Counted from the stretch's first letter, positions 34,453-43,560 are shown. The stretch is DNA of 51,486 bases from JBBIII01 sp037446575 (GCA_037446575.1 JBBIII010000009.1:1-51486); one strand, 5' to 3'. Program-made: numbers and translations. Notes: generated from the sequence alone by a model not told the origin.

Positions 34453-34662
34453 TTATGACGCAATTTTCCCGCTCATCACTGCCTGGGCAAATGTACGAAA
34501 ACTGCGATCATACGTCTGCTCTATATCATCCGGAAAACAGCATGCCGGTAACTCCTGCATTCTCAAATGATATTGAAGGCATTCACAGCACATTCCCTTG
34601 CGCGAGCATGGCTCGTAACTGCAATTACATTTCTTAAGATTTTTAGATTTATTGCATTCCAT
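34453..34662 (-). CDS. Small Cys-rich protein of the DUF6485 type
   Basis: 69 residues with nine cysteines (3, 12, 14, 19, 25, 26, 28, 41 and 42), packed in CNCSYEPCSRKGMCCEC and then LPACCFP. The pattern matches the DUF6485 family of small cytosolic proteins that I recall from many anaerobes and Bacteroidota-type genomes. Metal or cluster binding is likely; function is unknown. GGAG nine bases upstream of the ATG at 34660-34662 supports expression. It lies between the large methyltransferase and a membrane metallopeptidase on the same strand. The 160 bases downstream hold the palindrome at 34398-34442. Confidence 0.8.
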   Translation of the reverse strand: MECNKSKNLKKCNCSYEPCSRKGMCCECLQYHLRMQELPACCFPDDIEQTYDRSFRTFAQAVMSGKIAS

Positions 34663-34699
34663 AATTTTCTCCGCGTATGAACAGATAACTTCTTACAGA

Positions 34700-36907
34700 C
34701 TACTTTGCCGGATATGATTCTTCAAATTCACACCGATGAATCCACTCCCTTGTATTTAATTCTGATATAGATGAAGGAGCAAGAAACATTGCCTTTTTAA
34801 AAAAATCTTTTGCCAATTTAAACTCTTCAACCGAATAGTAGGCAATACCGAGATGTCTCAAACGGAAATATTCCAGCTTGCCCATATTAGTAAGGTCAAT
34901 CTTTATTAATTCGTTTATACAATCAGCATAGCGTCCTTTTCCAGCGTATTCTCTCGCAAGAAGGAATCGAGCTAAAGGATTCCTGAATTTTTCGAGCCGT
35001 GCGATTCGAATTGTATCTTCCATTGAATATATAAAGAATTGTCTTAGTTCGTTATTCCGATCTTTTAACGCCTCAATTCTTAAAGAACAAATTTCATCAT
35101 ACCATTCGCTCAAGTGAGTTGCTTCAAGCATTTCGTATTGTGATTTAGCTTTTACCAGCGAATCCATCGCCCAATAAGCATCACCGAGCCGCAATCGTAA
35201 CGGCAGTAAAAGAAAATTGATTGTCGAATCTTGCATCTGAGTTTCTGCAAATTCAATAAGTTCGCGAAACAAGCGCAGTTCAAAAAGCGCTCCTGCTTTT
35301 CTATTGATTGCCTCTGGAGTTTTGCTTAAAGATAGAGAGCGTTCAACTATTTCGAGTGCTTGTTCAAATTCATGTTGATTAAGTAATTGCTTTGCTTCGT
35401 TATTAAGATTGGCAAGCACACGAGCGCATTCTTTACCAAAAATAGAAGGACGCCGAAATAGAAATTGCGCTTTTATAATTTCACTATTACTCAATGAAAT
35501 TTTCTTTAATGATGCGCGCCATTCTGTTATAAGATTTGATAGTTTAACGCCATAAATATTTTCAAAATCACCCGTATTGTATAACTTTTTAAATAACTCA
35601 ATACCGCGTGTATCAATTAAGTATCGGCTAAAAGAGCCGACAATATTATAACTAACTGATGCGTTTTGAAGGGCAAAATTTCCGAAGGAAAATAAAGCCG
35701 CAACATCAGGATTTAAACCTGCGGCAAATATTAGTGCCGCAGTGTGATGCAGCGAACTACCCGTAGTAGAAGCTCGTTCGAGAGCCATTGCAAGCCCCTC
35801 GGTTAATCCGGAGTTTTTACCAATGCGTAATGGAGACCAGCCAAAGTCCGCGGCAATTACGTGCGTCATTTCGTGTTTTAAACTCGCTTCTAAATCTGAA
35901 ATATTGATATGAATTTGTCTTAGCCACGGTTTTGCAATGTTTGTATAGCTTGCGCCTATTAATTTTCCTTTCTGTTCGGGAGAAGAATAAATAAATGTTT
36001 TAACTTTATTTATTGAGGAAATGTCTAATTCTTTATTTAGTTCAGATAAATAAAATTCATGCAGTTTTCCAATCTGACGTATACGTTCTCGCTTTACGCT
36101 TCCAGCGGGGTAAATAATTTCAAAATGTTCTGTTTTGTAATTTCCGGCAAGTTTCTGTCTAATGAATTTTTCAGATGAAGAAAATCCAAATCGTTCGCTA
36201 AATAGAATTACGACTAAAATTATAGGCAGGAACAACGCCATGATTGCGGTTTCGAGTATTGGAAATGCAAATCGTCTCTGCTTCCTTTTTTTGAATTGCC
36301 AAATCCAAATTGACATTGTCAAAAGAAAACCAGCTACAGCCAAAGTTTGAAATCGGAAAATTATTAATCTTCGTGTTATATCAAGCGTTTCATCGTAAGT
36401 GAATCCCGGAAAAAAACCCAGAATAAGATTAAATGCATATATTTGCGGCTTAAACAAACCGACAATTGGAATGTGAAGCAAAATCAGAATAAACAAAATA
36501 GTAAAAATAGTTGTCTGCATTTTTTTGAAGACAACCGTTGTAGCAATGGCTAAGCCGCATGAGAAAAAAACTCCGGGAATGACTATGAAACTGTAAAAAA
36601 ATAATCCATCTTCTATAGAGCAATTTTTTACAAGTATTGCGTTTGCAAGAGATAATAGTAAGGGGATGAGAAGAAGAACAGTTTGTGCGCTATATATTTT
36701 TCCTATAAATCCCCATAGCTCAGATTTACTTTCAAAATCTTTTTCCTTAAAAAAAGAGATTGTTAAAACTCCCGAAACAATTCCAGCCAATAAAACTGTT
36801 GCCGCAGAAAATTCAAATCCTAAATAATTTAAAAGAGGAATTTGCGTGCAGACAATTGAAAAAACTGTCAGGATCAATACTGAGATATAGAAGCCACGTG
36901 TGAACAT
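34700..36907 (-). CDS. Polytopic membrane gluzincin-like peptidase with TPR tail
   Basis: 735 residues from the ATG at 36905-36907 (a TTG two codons upstream is also possible). About six membrane helices fill residues 5-240. A soluble domain follows, with HEMTH (about residues 345-349) and, 20 residues later, TEGLA, the third ligand of gluzincin metallopeptidases; this matches the peptidase MA-like families. The C-terminal third (about 490-735) consists of helix pairs in TPR style. It should act in or outside the inner membrane, perhaps on envelope proteins; the target is not known. It is followed by the Cys-rich gene and preceded by murA on the same strand, with 54 bases between. Confidence 0.8.
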   Translation of the reverse strand: MFTRGFYISVLILTVFSIVCTQIPLLNYLGFEFSAATVLLAGIVSGVLTISFFKEKDFESKSELWGFIGKIYSAQTVLLLIPLLLSLANAILVKNCSIEDGLFFYSFIVIPGVFFSCGLAIATTVVFKKMQTTIFTILFILILLHIPIVGLFKPQIYAFNLILGFFPGFTYDETLDITRRLIIFRFQTLAVAGFLLTMSIWIWQFKKRKQRRFAFPILETAIMALFLPIILVVILFSERFGFSSSEKFIRQKLAGNYKTEHFEIIYPAGSVKRERIRQIGKLHEFYLSELNKELDISSINKVKTFIYSSPEQKGKLIGASYTNIAKPWLRQIHINISDLEASLKHEMTHVIAADFGWSPLRIGKNSGLTEGLAMALERASTTGSSLHHTAALIFAAGLNPDVAALFSFGNFALQNASVSYNIVGSFSRYLIDTRGIELFKKLYNTGDFENIYGVKLSNLITEWRASLKKISLSNSEIIKAQFLFRRPSIFGKECARVLANLNNEAKQLLNQHEFEQALEIVERSLSLSKTPEAINRKAGALFELRLFRELIEFAETQMQDSTINFLLLPLRLRLGDAYWAMDSLVKAKSQYEMLEATHLSEWYDEICSLRIEALKDRNNELRQFFIYSMEDTIRIARLEKFRNPLARFLLAREYAGKGRYADCINELIKIDLTNMGKLEYFRLRHLGIAYYSVEEFKLAKDFFKKAMFLAPSSISELNTREWIHRCEFEESYPAK

Positions 36908-36961
36908 TAACAAGCGGTTTTAAGAAAGTCAGTCAGTATTACATCAGGTCTATTAATTATT

Positions 36962-38233
36962 TTAAAATTCCTCTCCCTCTTCACGCATTATATTCGCTCC
37001 AAGCGCCTGAAGTTTTTTCTCTATAGCTTCATATCCCCGATCAATATGATAGACACGCAAAACTTCAGTTGTCGCTTCTGCAACAAGTCCAGCTAGAATT
37101 AATGATGCACTTGCACGCAGATCAGTTGACATTACTTTTGCGCCTAAAAGTTTTTTTACGCCAACAACTGTAGCAATATTTTCTTTCACTGTAATATTAG
37201 CTCCGAGTCGAATTAGTTCAGGAACATGCATAAATCGGTCAAAATATACTGTGTCTGTAACAATACTTGTTCCTTGGGCAAGCGTCATTAAAGCAATCCA
37301 CTGAGCTTGCATATCGGTTGGAAAGCCAGGATAAATTGCAGTCGTTACATTAATCGGTTTTATTTTTTCTGGAGGTGTAAGTTCAATCCAATCATCACCG
37401 GTATAAATTTTTGCGCCTGTATCTTCAAGTTTAACAAGCAACGAGCCAATATGTTTAGGATTACATTTTTCAATTCTAACGATACCATTTTTCTTACCCG
37501 CCAGCGCGCCTGCAATAAGAAATGTTCCGGCTTCGATTCTATCTGGTATTGTAACAATATCCGCAGGATGCAGTTCATCAACGCCTTCAATTTCTAATCG
37601 TCCTGTTCCAACACCATTTATTTTAGCTCCCATTTTAACAAGAAATTCTGCGAGCTGAACAATTTCTGGTTCTTGCGCTGCATTTTCGATTAAGGTTGTT
37701 CCTTTTGCAAGCACTGAAGCCATCATAACATTGCCAGTTGCGCCCACGCTAGAAACATCGAAAAGAATTCGTGCCCCATGTAAACGTTTTGCATTTGCTA
37801 TGATGTATCCTGCTTCGATTTCAATATTAGCCCCTAACTTACGAATTCCTTCAATGTGCAAATTTACCGGACGCGGTCCCCAAGCGCAACCCCCCGGCAA
37901 CGACACTTTTGCCTGACCAAACCGCGTTATTAATGGTCCAAGAACATAAACCGAAGCGCGCATTTTCTTTACATGCTCGTAAGGCGCTTCATAACTGTTT
38001 ATTGAAGTCGTGTCTAAGTTGAGAGTCTGATTCGACATAGAAATTTGAATGCCCATTGTTTCGAGCAAACTGCTCATTGTTTTTACGTCGCGCAAGTTTG
38101 GCGTATTGAAAAGCGAATACTTACCACTTGCAAGAATTGTCGCAGGCATAAGCGCAAGCGTAGAATTTTTTGCGCCGCTAATTGCAACCGTGCCACTGAG
38201 TGGTTTTCCACCTTTTATAACAAATTTATCCAC
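36962..38233 (-). CDS. murA: UDP-N-acetylglucosamine 1-carboxyvinyltransferase MurA
   Basis: 423 residues, normal for MurA. It transfers enolpyruvate from PEP to UDP-GlcNAc, the first committed step of peptidoglycan synthesis. The Lys22-Asn23 pair (GAKNS) and the active-site Cys116 in PGGCAWGPRPVNLH are present, so the enzyme should be fosfomycin-sensitive in principle, where an Asp variant would not be. The structure is two inside-out alpha/beta domains joined at the ends. The gene starts 86 bases from the divergent nitroreductase gene. Confidence 0.97.
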   Translation of the reverse strand: MDKFVIKGGKPLSGTVAISGAKNSTLALMPATILASGKYSLFNTPNLRDVKTMSSLLETMGIQISMSNQTLNLDTTSINSYEAPYEHVKKMRASVYVLGPLITRFGQAKVSLPGGCAWGPRPVNLHIEGIRKLGANIEIEAGYIIANAKRLHGARILFDVSSVGATGNVMMASVLAKGTTLIENAAQEPEIVQLAEFLVKMGAKINGVGTGRLEIEGVDELHPADIVTIPDRIEAGTFLIAGALAGKKNGIVRIEKCNPKHIGSLLVKLEDTGAKIYTGDDWIELTPPEKIKPINVTTAIYPGFPTDMQAQWIALMTLAQGTSIVTDTVYFDRFMHVPELIRLGANITVKENIATVVGVKKLLGAKVMSTDLRASASLILAGLVAEATTEVLRVYHIDRGYEAIEKKLQALGANIMREEGEEF

Positions 38234-38319
38234 CGCTTGCTCCTTTGCTATTTATTCGGTAGGATTATATAAATTATTTGTGGCAATATAGCCGATAATA
38301 GCAATAAAGGCAAAAAGAT

Positions 38320-38865
38320 TTGAAAGAGAATATACAAAAGAAAAATGTTCTTGATGCGTTAACGGCAATTCGCAATCGGAAAAGCGTACGGAATTTTACC
38401 GGCACGGCTGTAACTAAAGAGCAATTAGAAATTTTAATTAAAGCCGCCATGGCGGCGCCAAGCGCGGTAAATTGCCAGCCGTGGGAATTTATTGTAGTTA
38501 CAGAGAGAAAGATTTTAGATGCGTTGGGAGATGCTCTTCCATATTGCAAAATGATCTATAAAGCCAGTGCGGCAATAATTGTATGTGGAAATCCAGAAAA
38601 AGCTCATCGCAAACTCGTTGAATACGCAATTATCGACTCAACTTGTGCAAGCGAGAATCTTCTACTTGCGGCAGAAGCAATAGGGCTTGGCGCAATTTGG
38701 ACGGCGGCTTATCCTTATCCCGATAGAATGAAATCTGTAAGAGATATTCTAAACATTCCAGAAACTATAATTCCACTAAACGTTATACCAATCGGTTATC
38801 CAACAGGTGAAGACCTGCCTAAAGATAAATTTAAACCGGAAAAAATACACAATGAGAAGTGGTAA
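38320..38865 (+). CDS. Nitroreductase family flavoprotein
   Basis: 181 residues, short for the family but complete. The FMN phosphate site RNRKSVRNF lies near the N-terminus, followed by APSAVNCQPWEF and GLGAIW plus the late IPIGYPTGE. It should reduce nitro compounds or quinones with NAD(P)H, or act on a related substrate. The start is TTG at 38320 with AAAGG ten bases upstream; no ATG occurs before the conserved FMN motif. It is divergent from murA. Confidence 0.88.
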   Translation: MKENIQKKNVLDALTAIRNRKSVRNFTGTAVTKEQLEILIKAAMAAPSAVNCQPWEFIVVTERKILDALGDALPYCKMIYKASAAIIVCGNPEKAHRKLVEYAIIDSTCASENLLLAAEAIGLGAIWTAAYPYPDRMKSVRDILNIPETIIPLNVIPIGYPTGEDLPKDKFKPEKIHNEKW

Positions 38866-38932
38866 ATGCTTTAATGTTGCCCTTGTCTTTCGTGAAATTT
38901 TTAACTAAATAGTTTTACACAGATATAAGAAA

Positions 38933-38967
38933 TAACAATTAACCAATAACCACTAACTAATAACGAA
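38933..38967. repeat. Five-unit 7-base tandem array directly before purA
   Basis: Five heptamers of the pattern TAACNNN (starts at 38933, 38940, 38947, 38954 and 38961; for example TAACCAA, TAACCAC and TAACTAA). The array ends five bases before the purA ATG and so replaces the Shine-Dalgarno region. Confidence 0.8.
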
Positions 38968-38972
38968 ATAAA

Positions 38973-40262
38973 ATGCCAGTTCAAATAATTGTCGGCGCCC
39001 AGTGGGGCGATGAAGGTAAAGGAAAAATTGTAGATCATTTAAGCGAAAAAGTTGATATTGTCGCTCGGTACCAGGGAGGAGCAAATGCAGGTCATACTGT
39101 CGTTCTTCCCCCAAAAAAAGGAAAGCCGGAAAAAGAATATGTATTACATCTAATTCCATCGGGAATTTTCCATCCGCATGTAATTTGTGTGATAGGAAAC
39201 GGCGTTGTGCTTGACCCTGCCGCTTTGATGTTGGAAATTGAGCAATTAAAAAAAGCCGGAATAAAAATTAAAAATCGCTTGCTTATTAGTCACAATGCGC
39301 ATCTGATAATGCCGTATCATAAACTGCTCGATGCGGCACGAGAAAAAGGAGTTGTTAATATTGGAACAACAGGCAGAGGTATTGGTCCGGCATATATAGA
39401 TAAATATATGCGAACAGGAATCCGCGTAGTGGATTTGCTCAACCGAGAAATTCTATGTAAAAAGCTAAAACGGAATATCGAATCGAGCAACGAACTTTTA
39501 AGCAAACTTTATCAATCTCAAAAATTAGATGTCGATTCGATAATTGCCGAATATCAAGAATTCGATAGAAAGTTTGATGAATACATAACCGATACGTCGG
39601 AATATCTGAATAATGCATTACAAAAAAATAAAAAAATTCTTGCGGAAGGGGCGCAAGGAGCCTTGTTAGATGTGGACCACGGCACATATCCTTTTGTAAC
39701 GTCTTCAAATCCTACTAGCGGCGGCGCTTGCACCGGATTAGGAATACCACCGACATCAATTAATTCAATTGTCGGAATTGTAAAAGCGTACAGTACTCGT
39801 GTAGGCAACGGACCATTTCCAACAGAACTTGATAATGAAACAGGAGAATACTTGCGAAAAACAGGTGGCGAGTATGGAGCGACAACAGGCAGGCCGCGTC
39901 GATGCGGTTGGTTAGATGCAGTAAGCTTAAAATATTCAGTGCGCGTTAATGGTGTTCAAAAAGTTGCAATCACAAAGTTGGATGTTTTGGATGAACTTAA
40001 AGAAATAAAAGTCTGCACAGGTTATACGGTGGGTACTAAAAAACTTAACCGCTTCCCTACAGACGCACAAACTTTAGATGCAGTTAAGCCGAATTATCAA
40101 TCATTTAAAGGTTGGCAAGCTAAAACATCGGATATTCGCAAATTCAGCAAGCTTCCAAAAGAAGCAAAAAGATATATTGAGGCAGTTGAAAAATTAATTG
40201 AAGCAAAAATCTGGATGGTATCTGTTGGCGCAAGACGCGACCAAACTTTAATTGTGGAATAA
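38973..40262 (+). CDS. purA: Adenylosuccinate synthetase PurA
   Basis: 429 residues. Joins IMP and aspartate with GTP to give adenylosuccinate in AMP synthesis. GAQWGDEGKGKIVD at the N-terminus holds the GTP loop and catalytic Asp, GGANAGHTV follows, and GTTGRGIGPAY and the Arg-rich TTGRPRRCGW segment are conserved. The start codon follows a heptamer array with no Shine-Dalgarno sequence, so initiation may depend on an unstructured AT-rich leader. The histidine kinase gene begins 8 bases after the stop, and an M28 peptidase gene after that, so all three may share a transcript. Confidence 0.97.
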   Translation: MPVQIIVGAQWGDEGKGKIVDHLSEKVDIVARYQGGANAGHTVVLPPKKGKPEKEYVLHLIPSGIFHPHVICVIGNGVVLDPAALMLEIEQLKKAGIKIKNRLLISHNAHLIMPYHKLLDAAREKGVVNIGTTGRGIGPAYIDKYMRTGIRVVDLLNREILCKKLKRNIESSNELLSKLYQSQKLDVDSIIAEYQEFDRKFDEYITDTSEYLNNALQKNKKILAEGAQGALLDVDHGTYPFVTSSNPTSGGACTGLGIPPTSINSIVGIVKAYSTRVGNGPFPTELDNETGEYLRKTGGEYGATTGRPRRCGWLDAVSLKYSVRVNGVQKVAITKLDVLDELKEIKVCTGYTVGTKKLNRFPTDAQTLDAVKPNYQSFKGWQAKTSDIRKFSKLPKEAKRYIEAVEKLIEAKIWMVSVGARRDQTLIVE

Positions 40263-40270
40263 ACGAAGTA

Positions 40271-41503
40271 ATGAAAACAGCTTCATCAATAAAATCCGGC
40301 GCAACGAGTTTATTATCACTTACCGGCAGGTTGAAAATATTTTTACTAGTATTAGCGTTTATAATCATTGCCGCTACTCTGATCTATACGCACGATTTGG
40401 TCCAAGCATTAAGTAAGAAAGAAAAGGAAGTAGCGGATCTTTATGCGAAATCATTTAAATATATAGCAAGCGGCAATGCTGGAGAGGGCGATTATAACTT
40501 CCTTTTTTCAGAAATTATCCATGCGATCGATTTTCCCATCATAATGACCGATAAGAATAACGAGCCAATTCAACCGATTAAATCTAGTTACAAAAATATA
40601 AAGCTCGATACAACTCTTACGGAAGAAGAGCAATACGTACAGTTGAAGCGACTTATAGTCGAAATGGACAAATCGCGCCCACCGATTAAAATAGCATATC
40701 AAGATACTATCGTTCTTAGCTATTTGCATTATGGCGAATCGGATTTGATTGTACAACTTCGATGGCTTCCATATATAGAGCTTGCGGTTGTAGCGCTTTT
40801 TATTCTAATCGGGTATATCAGTTTTAGTTATGTTAAGCGAAGCGAACAAAGCAGTATTTGGGTTGGTATGGCGCGCGAAACAGCTCACCAGCTTGGCACG
40901 CCAATATCAAGTATGCTTGGATGGATAGAATTTTTGAAGGAAAAGTGCAGAGGCGACGATAAATTCATGCAAACATTGATGGATATGGAGACTGATCTCA
41001 ATCGTCTTTATAAGATTTCCGATCGGTTTTCTAAAATCGGCTCGCGCCCCGATTTACGCATCGAAAATTTAGACATGGTATTAAAAAAAGTTGTAGAATA
41101 TTTTCAACGCAGAATTCCTCAATCGGGAAAAAAAGTGCATCTTCTGATAGAATCTGACAATACAATAAACGCAAAAATTAACACCGAATTGTTTGAATGG
41201 GTAATAGAAAATTTAACTAAAAATGCGCTTGATGCTATTGAGGGCGACGAAGGAGCTATTGCTTATTCAATACATCAAAATAAAAATTTTGTATTTATAG
41301 ATATTTCGGATACGGGAAAAGGAATTGATCTTAAACACAGGAACGAAGTGTTCAGACCTGGCTTTTCAACAAAAAAACGTGGATGGGGGCTTGGACTAAG
41401 TTTAGCGAAACGCATAGTCGAATCTTACCATGGCGGAAAATTGATTATTGCAGAAAGCAAAGCAGGGTTTAAGACAACACTTAGAATTAAACTGAAAAAA
41501 TAA
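40271..41503 (+). CDS. Membrane sensor histidine kinase
   Basis: 410 residues. Two membrane helices (about 22-40 and 167-187) enclose a roughly 125-residue extracytoplasmic sensor region. The H-box is ARETAHQLGTPISSMLGW (His206), a form common in Bacteroidota kinases. The ATPase domain has an Asn-containing N-box (NLTKNALDAIEG), DTGKGID and GWGLGLSLAKRI. No response regulator is adjacent; the single receivers at 19557-19955 and 43111-43497 are possible partners. It starts 8 bases after purA and is followed after 10 bases by an M28 peptidase gene. Confidence 0.9.
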   Translation: MKTASSIKSGATSLLSLTGRLKIFLLVLAFIIIAATLIYTHDLVQALSKKEKEVADLYAKSFKYIASGNAGEGDYNFLFSEIIHAIDFPIIMTDKNNEPIQPIKSSYKNIKLDTTLTEEEQYVQLKRLIVEMDKSRPPIKIAYQDTIVLSYLHYGESDLIVQLRWLPYIELAVVALFILIGYISFSYVKRSEQSSIWVGMARETAHQLGTPISSMLGWIEFLKEKCRGDDKFMQTLMDMETDLNRLYKISDRFSKIGSRPDLRIENLDMVLKKVVEYFQRRIPQSGKKVHLLIESDNTINAKINTELFEWVIENLTKNALDAIEGDEGAIAYSIHQNKNFVFIDISDTGKGIDLKHRNEVFRPGFSTKKRGWGLGLSLAKRIVESYHGGKLIIAESKAGFKTTLRIKLKK

Positions 41504-41513
41504 AGAGGTATTT

Positions 41514-42443
41514 ATGAAACGCTATTGGATTGTATTTATACTTTGGTTGCTGATTTCTTCTTTGACATTGGCTCAAATGCCTATTGAAGATGAACTTTAT
41601 GCCTATGTAATGAATATTGAAGGAAAAACTAATATCGGTCGCGGCGAATTCATCAAAGATCAACTGCAAAAAATGGGTGTTGGTTTTGTATCTTCTCCTT
41701 TTAAAAAAGTAAATGTGAAAAGTAAAGATACGACAATTATTAATGGTGAAAATATAATTGTGCGACTTGGGCAAGGAAAAATGAGAATGGTGGTAGGCGC
41801 TCATTATGATGCTTTTCCAGAATCGCCAGGCGCAAATGATAACGGCACCGGTGTCGCAGTAATGCTTGCATTAATTAATCATTTAGAAAATATAGATTGG
41901 AAACATGCAGTTGATTTTTGTTTTTTTGATTTAGAAGAAATGGGTTCGCTTGGCGCTATTGACTATATAAGAAAGTTTGTAGTTCCGAATGTGCATCTTG
42001 CTATGATAAATTTAGATGTAATGGGCACCGGAGACGAAGTATTTGTTGGTCCTTTAGGAAATTATAATAGGTTTTTAATGAGGTATATAAATGAATCAGC
42101 CCGTAAAACTGGATACACAGTTGTATCAAGCGCAGTTTATCCGGGCTCAGATTTTGAACCCTTCGAAAAGATGAAATTAGAAAATATTTCAATTTCAGTA
42201 GTGCCGGCGGGTGATGGCATAAGGTTAAGTAAATATATACAAAACAATTTTGAAGCCGAGCCGGAAAATATGCCGAGAATTTTAGATGTGATGCACACGG
42301 TGGATGATAGATCCAACTTTGTATCGCCGTCCTCTTTAAAAATTGCGTACGAGTTCACTAAAACGTTATTAATTGCAATTAACGAAGCTCGTTTTACCCC
42401 GCCGCCAATTATTCCGAAGAAAGAAACAGGAAAGAAAAGATAA
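41514..42443 (+). CDS. Secreted M28 family zinc peptidase
   Basis: 309 residues with a signal peptide (about 1-20) and a single M28 domain. Zinc ligands are His97 (GAHYDA), Asp109 (GANDNGTG), the Glu141-Glu142 pair (DLEEMG), Asp in INLDVMG and His in VMHTVDD. The usual SDH before the last part is SDF here; that His is not a metal ligand. It probably acts as an aminopeptidase in the periplasm or outside. It is third in a likely purA/kinase/peptidase unit; AGAGG lies just before the ATG. Confidence 0.88.
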   Translation: MKRYWIVFILWLLISSLTLAQMPIEDELYAYVMNIEGKTNIGRGEFIKDQLQKMGVGFVSSPFKKVNVKSKDTTIINGENIIVRLGQGKMRMVVGAHYDAFPESPGANDNGTGVAVMLALINHLENIDWKHAVDFCFFDLEEMGSLGAIDYIRKFVVPNVHLAMINLDVMGTGDEVFVGPLGNYNRFLMRYINESARKTGYTVVSSAVYPGSDFEPFEKMKLENISISVVPAGDGIRLSKYIQNNFEAEPENMPRILDVMHTVDDRSNFVSPSSLKIAYEFTKTLLIAINEARFTPPPIIPKKETGKKR

Positions 42444-42510
42444 TATCTTGCAAAGTCTGTTTATAAAATTCTTATATGCTTTGCTTTTTATAATCGGTGG
42501 AAAGTGAATG

Positions 42511-42540
42511 ATTGTTTTAGTTTTTAAAAAATAAAACAAT
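42511..42540. repeat. AT-rich 30-base near-perfect palindrome
   Basis: Arms ATTGTTTTA (42511-42519) and TAAAACAAT (42532-42540) pair over nine bases around an inner TTTTT/AAAAA. There is no U run after it, so it is not an ordinary terminator. Confidence 0.5.
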
Positions 42541-42577
42541 AGAAACGATGCGAATTACACTTTTAATTGTTTGGAAA

Positions 42578-42599
42578 CTACACTCGGTTTTAAGTGTAG
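42578..42599. promoter_or_regulatory. Leader hairpin before the YjbQ gene
   Basis: CTACACT (42578-42584) pairs with AGTGTAG (42593-42599) around 8 bases. A separate ACACTT at 42557-42562 could compete for AAGTGT (42592-42597), which would allow two exclusive folds. No known riboswitch core is recognised. Confidence 0.3.
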
Positions 42600-42668
42600 A
42601 AAAATTATTTGCAGTCTTTAGAGCGAACTAACACAATTATAAAACGATGGTTTGCTGCAAATTCAATT

Positions 42669-43100
42669 ATGATTTTTCAGAGAGAGATAATACTTAAATC
42701 ACGTAACCGAGGATTTCATTTGGTTACTTCTGAAATTGTGTCTCAAATTCCTGAATTAAAAAAGATAAAAAATGGGATTCTTAATATATTCATAAAGCAT
42801 ACATCAGCATCTTTGACATTAAATGAAAATGCCGACCCTACAGTGCGCATTGATTTTGAATCGCACTTCAACAAAATTGTACCAGAGAACGCACCGTACT
42901 TCGAACATGACCTTGAGGGTTCGGATGATATGCCGGCGCATCTTAAAGCGTCTATTTTAGGTAACTCACTTTCTATCCCAATAACAGACGGAATGATGAA
43001 TCTAGGCACATGGCAGGGAATTTACTTATGCGAACATCGAAATTACGGTGGGGCAAGAGAGCTAATTTTAACCATAATTGGAGATGCTGAAAAGAGTTGA
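42669..43100 (+). CDS. YjbQ-family protein (secondary thiamine-phosphate synthase)
   Basis: 143 residues from this start. The UPF0047/YjbQ family has the conserved HTSASLTLNENAD segment, DDMPAH and the late GTWQGIYLCEHR segment, all present. E. coli YjbQ has weak thiamine-phosphate synthase activity; the true role of the family is uncertain. The frame extends upstream to a TTG at 42609, but the family normally begins at MxFQxExxL, as at this ATG. The 225 bases before it contain palindromes that may be regulatory. Confidence 0.88.
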   Translation: MIFQREIILKSRNRGFHLVTSEIVSQIPELKKIKNGILNIFIKHTSASLTLNENADPTVRIDFESHFNKIVPENAPYFEHDLEGSDDMPAHLKASILGNSLSIPITDGMMNLGTWQGIYLCEHRNYGGARELILTIIGDAEKS

Positions 43101-43110
43101 TTTATGCAAT

Positions 43111-43497
43111 CTATGAAACGATCATTTCTTCGATTAGCTTTGGCATATCGAGAGGATTAAAATTAGATTTAGTAACGAGCCGTGTCCGGTTTAGCGCTTT
43201 TATTTTATTCGTTAACTCTTCCGAGGGAAAATTTGTAATAACAATTGCCGGTATTCCAATTTTATTGTCTCGCGCCCATTTAACAATTTCAGTTCCGTTA
43301 TAACCGGGCAATAAATAGTCTGCAATGATAATATCGAATTTTTCCTGCGATAACTTTTTTATTGCCTGATCTCCATTAATACATAATGTACATTGAATTC
43401 CAGCTTTTCGGAGAGTTGATAACAATAACGTGCGGTAAGCATTATCATCTTCAATAATAAGAGTTTTAATTTGACTTTTCCGACTTAAATGTTTCAT
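43111..43497 (-). CDS. Stand-alone response regulator receiver
   Basis: 128 residues, a single receiver domain. The acidic pair in IIEDD, the phosphoacceptor Asp in IIADYLLPGYNG and the Lys in LVTKSN are present, with an ITNF strand at the switch position. No output domain is attached. The ATG at 43495-43497 is preferred; a TTG two codons upstream is also in frame. It is divergent from the perR gene across about 98 bases and ends 10 bases from the convergent YjbQ gene. Its kinase is not adjacent. Confidence 0.85.
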   Translation of the reverse strand: MKHLSRKSQIKTLIIEDDNAYRTLLLSTLRKAGIQCTLCINGDQAIKKLSQEKFDIIIADYLLPGYNGTEIVKWARDNKIGIPAIVITNFPSEELTNKIKALNRTRLVTKSNFNPLDMPKLIEEMIVS

Positions 43498-43545
43498 AAG
43501 CAATCTCTGAATACCAATTCTTTATTGAATGTTACAAAAAAAAAG

Positions 43546-43560
43546 CAATTTGCCAAATTG
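43546..43560. promoter_or_regulatory. Perfect 7-1-7 dyad, candidate Fur/PerR operator
   Basis: CAATTTG-C-CAAATTG is a perfect inverted repeat with the 7-1-7 layout typical of Fur/PerR boxes. It lies 36 bases before the perR start, between perR and the divergent receiver. The halves differ from the classic TTATAAT box, so binding is a prediction. Confidence 0.5.

Noticed and set aside
37307..38291. Plus-strand open frames opposite murA
   Set aside because: Antisense to a conserved essential gene; no start signals or domain motifs.
42541..42668. TPP riboswitch before the YjbQ gene
   Set aside because: The conserved CUGAGA and GAUCUGG-type core segments are not found; only simple hairpins are present.
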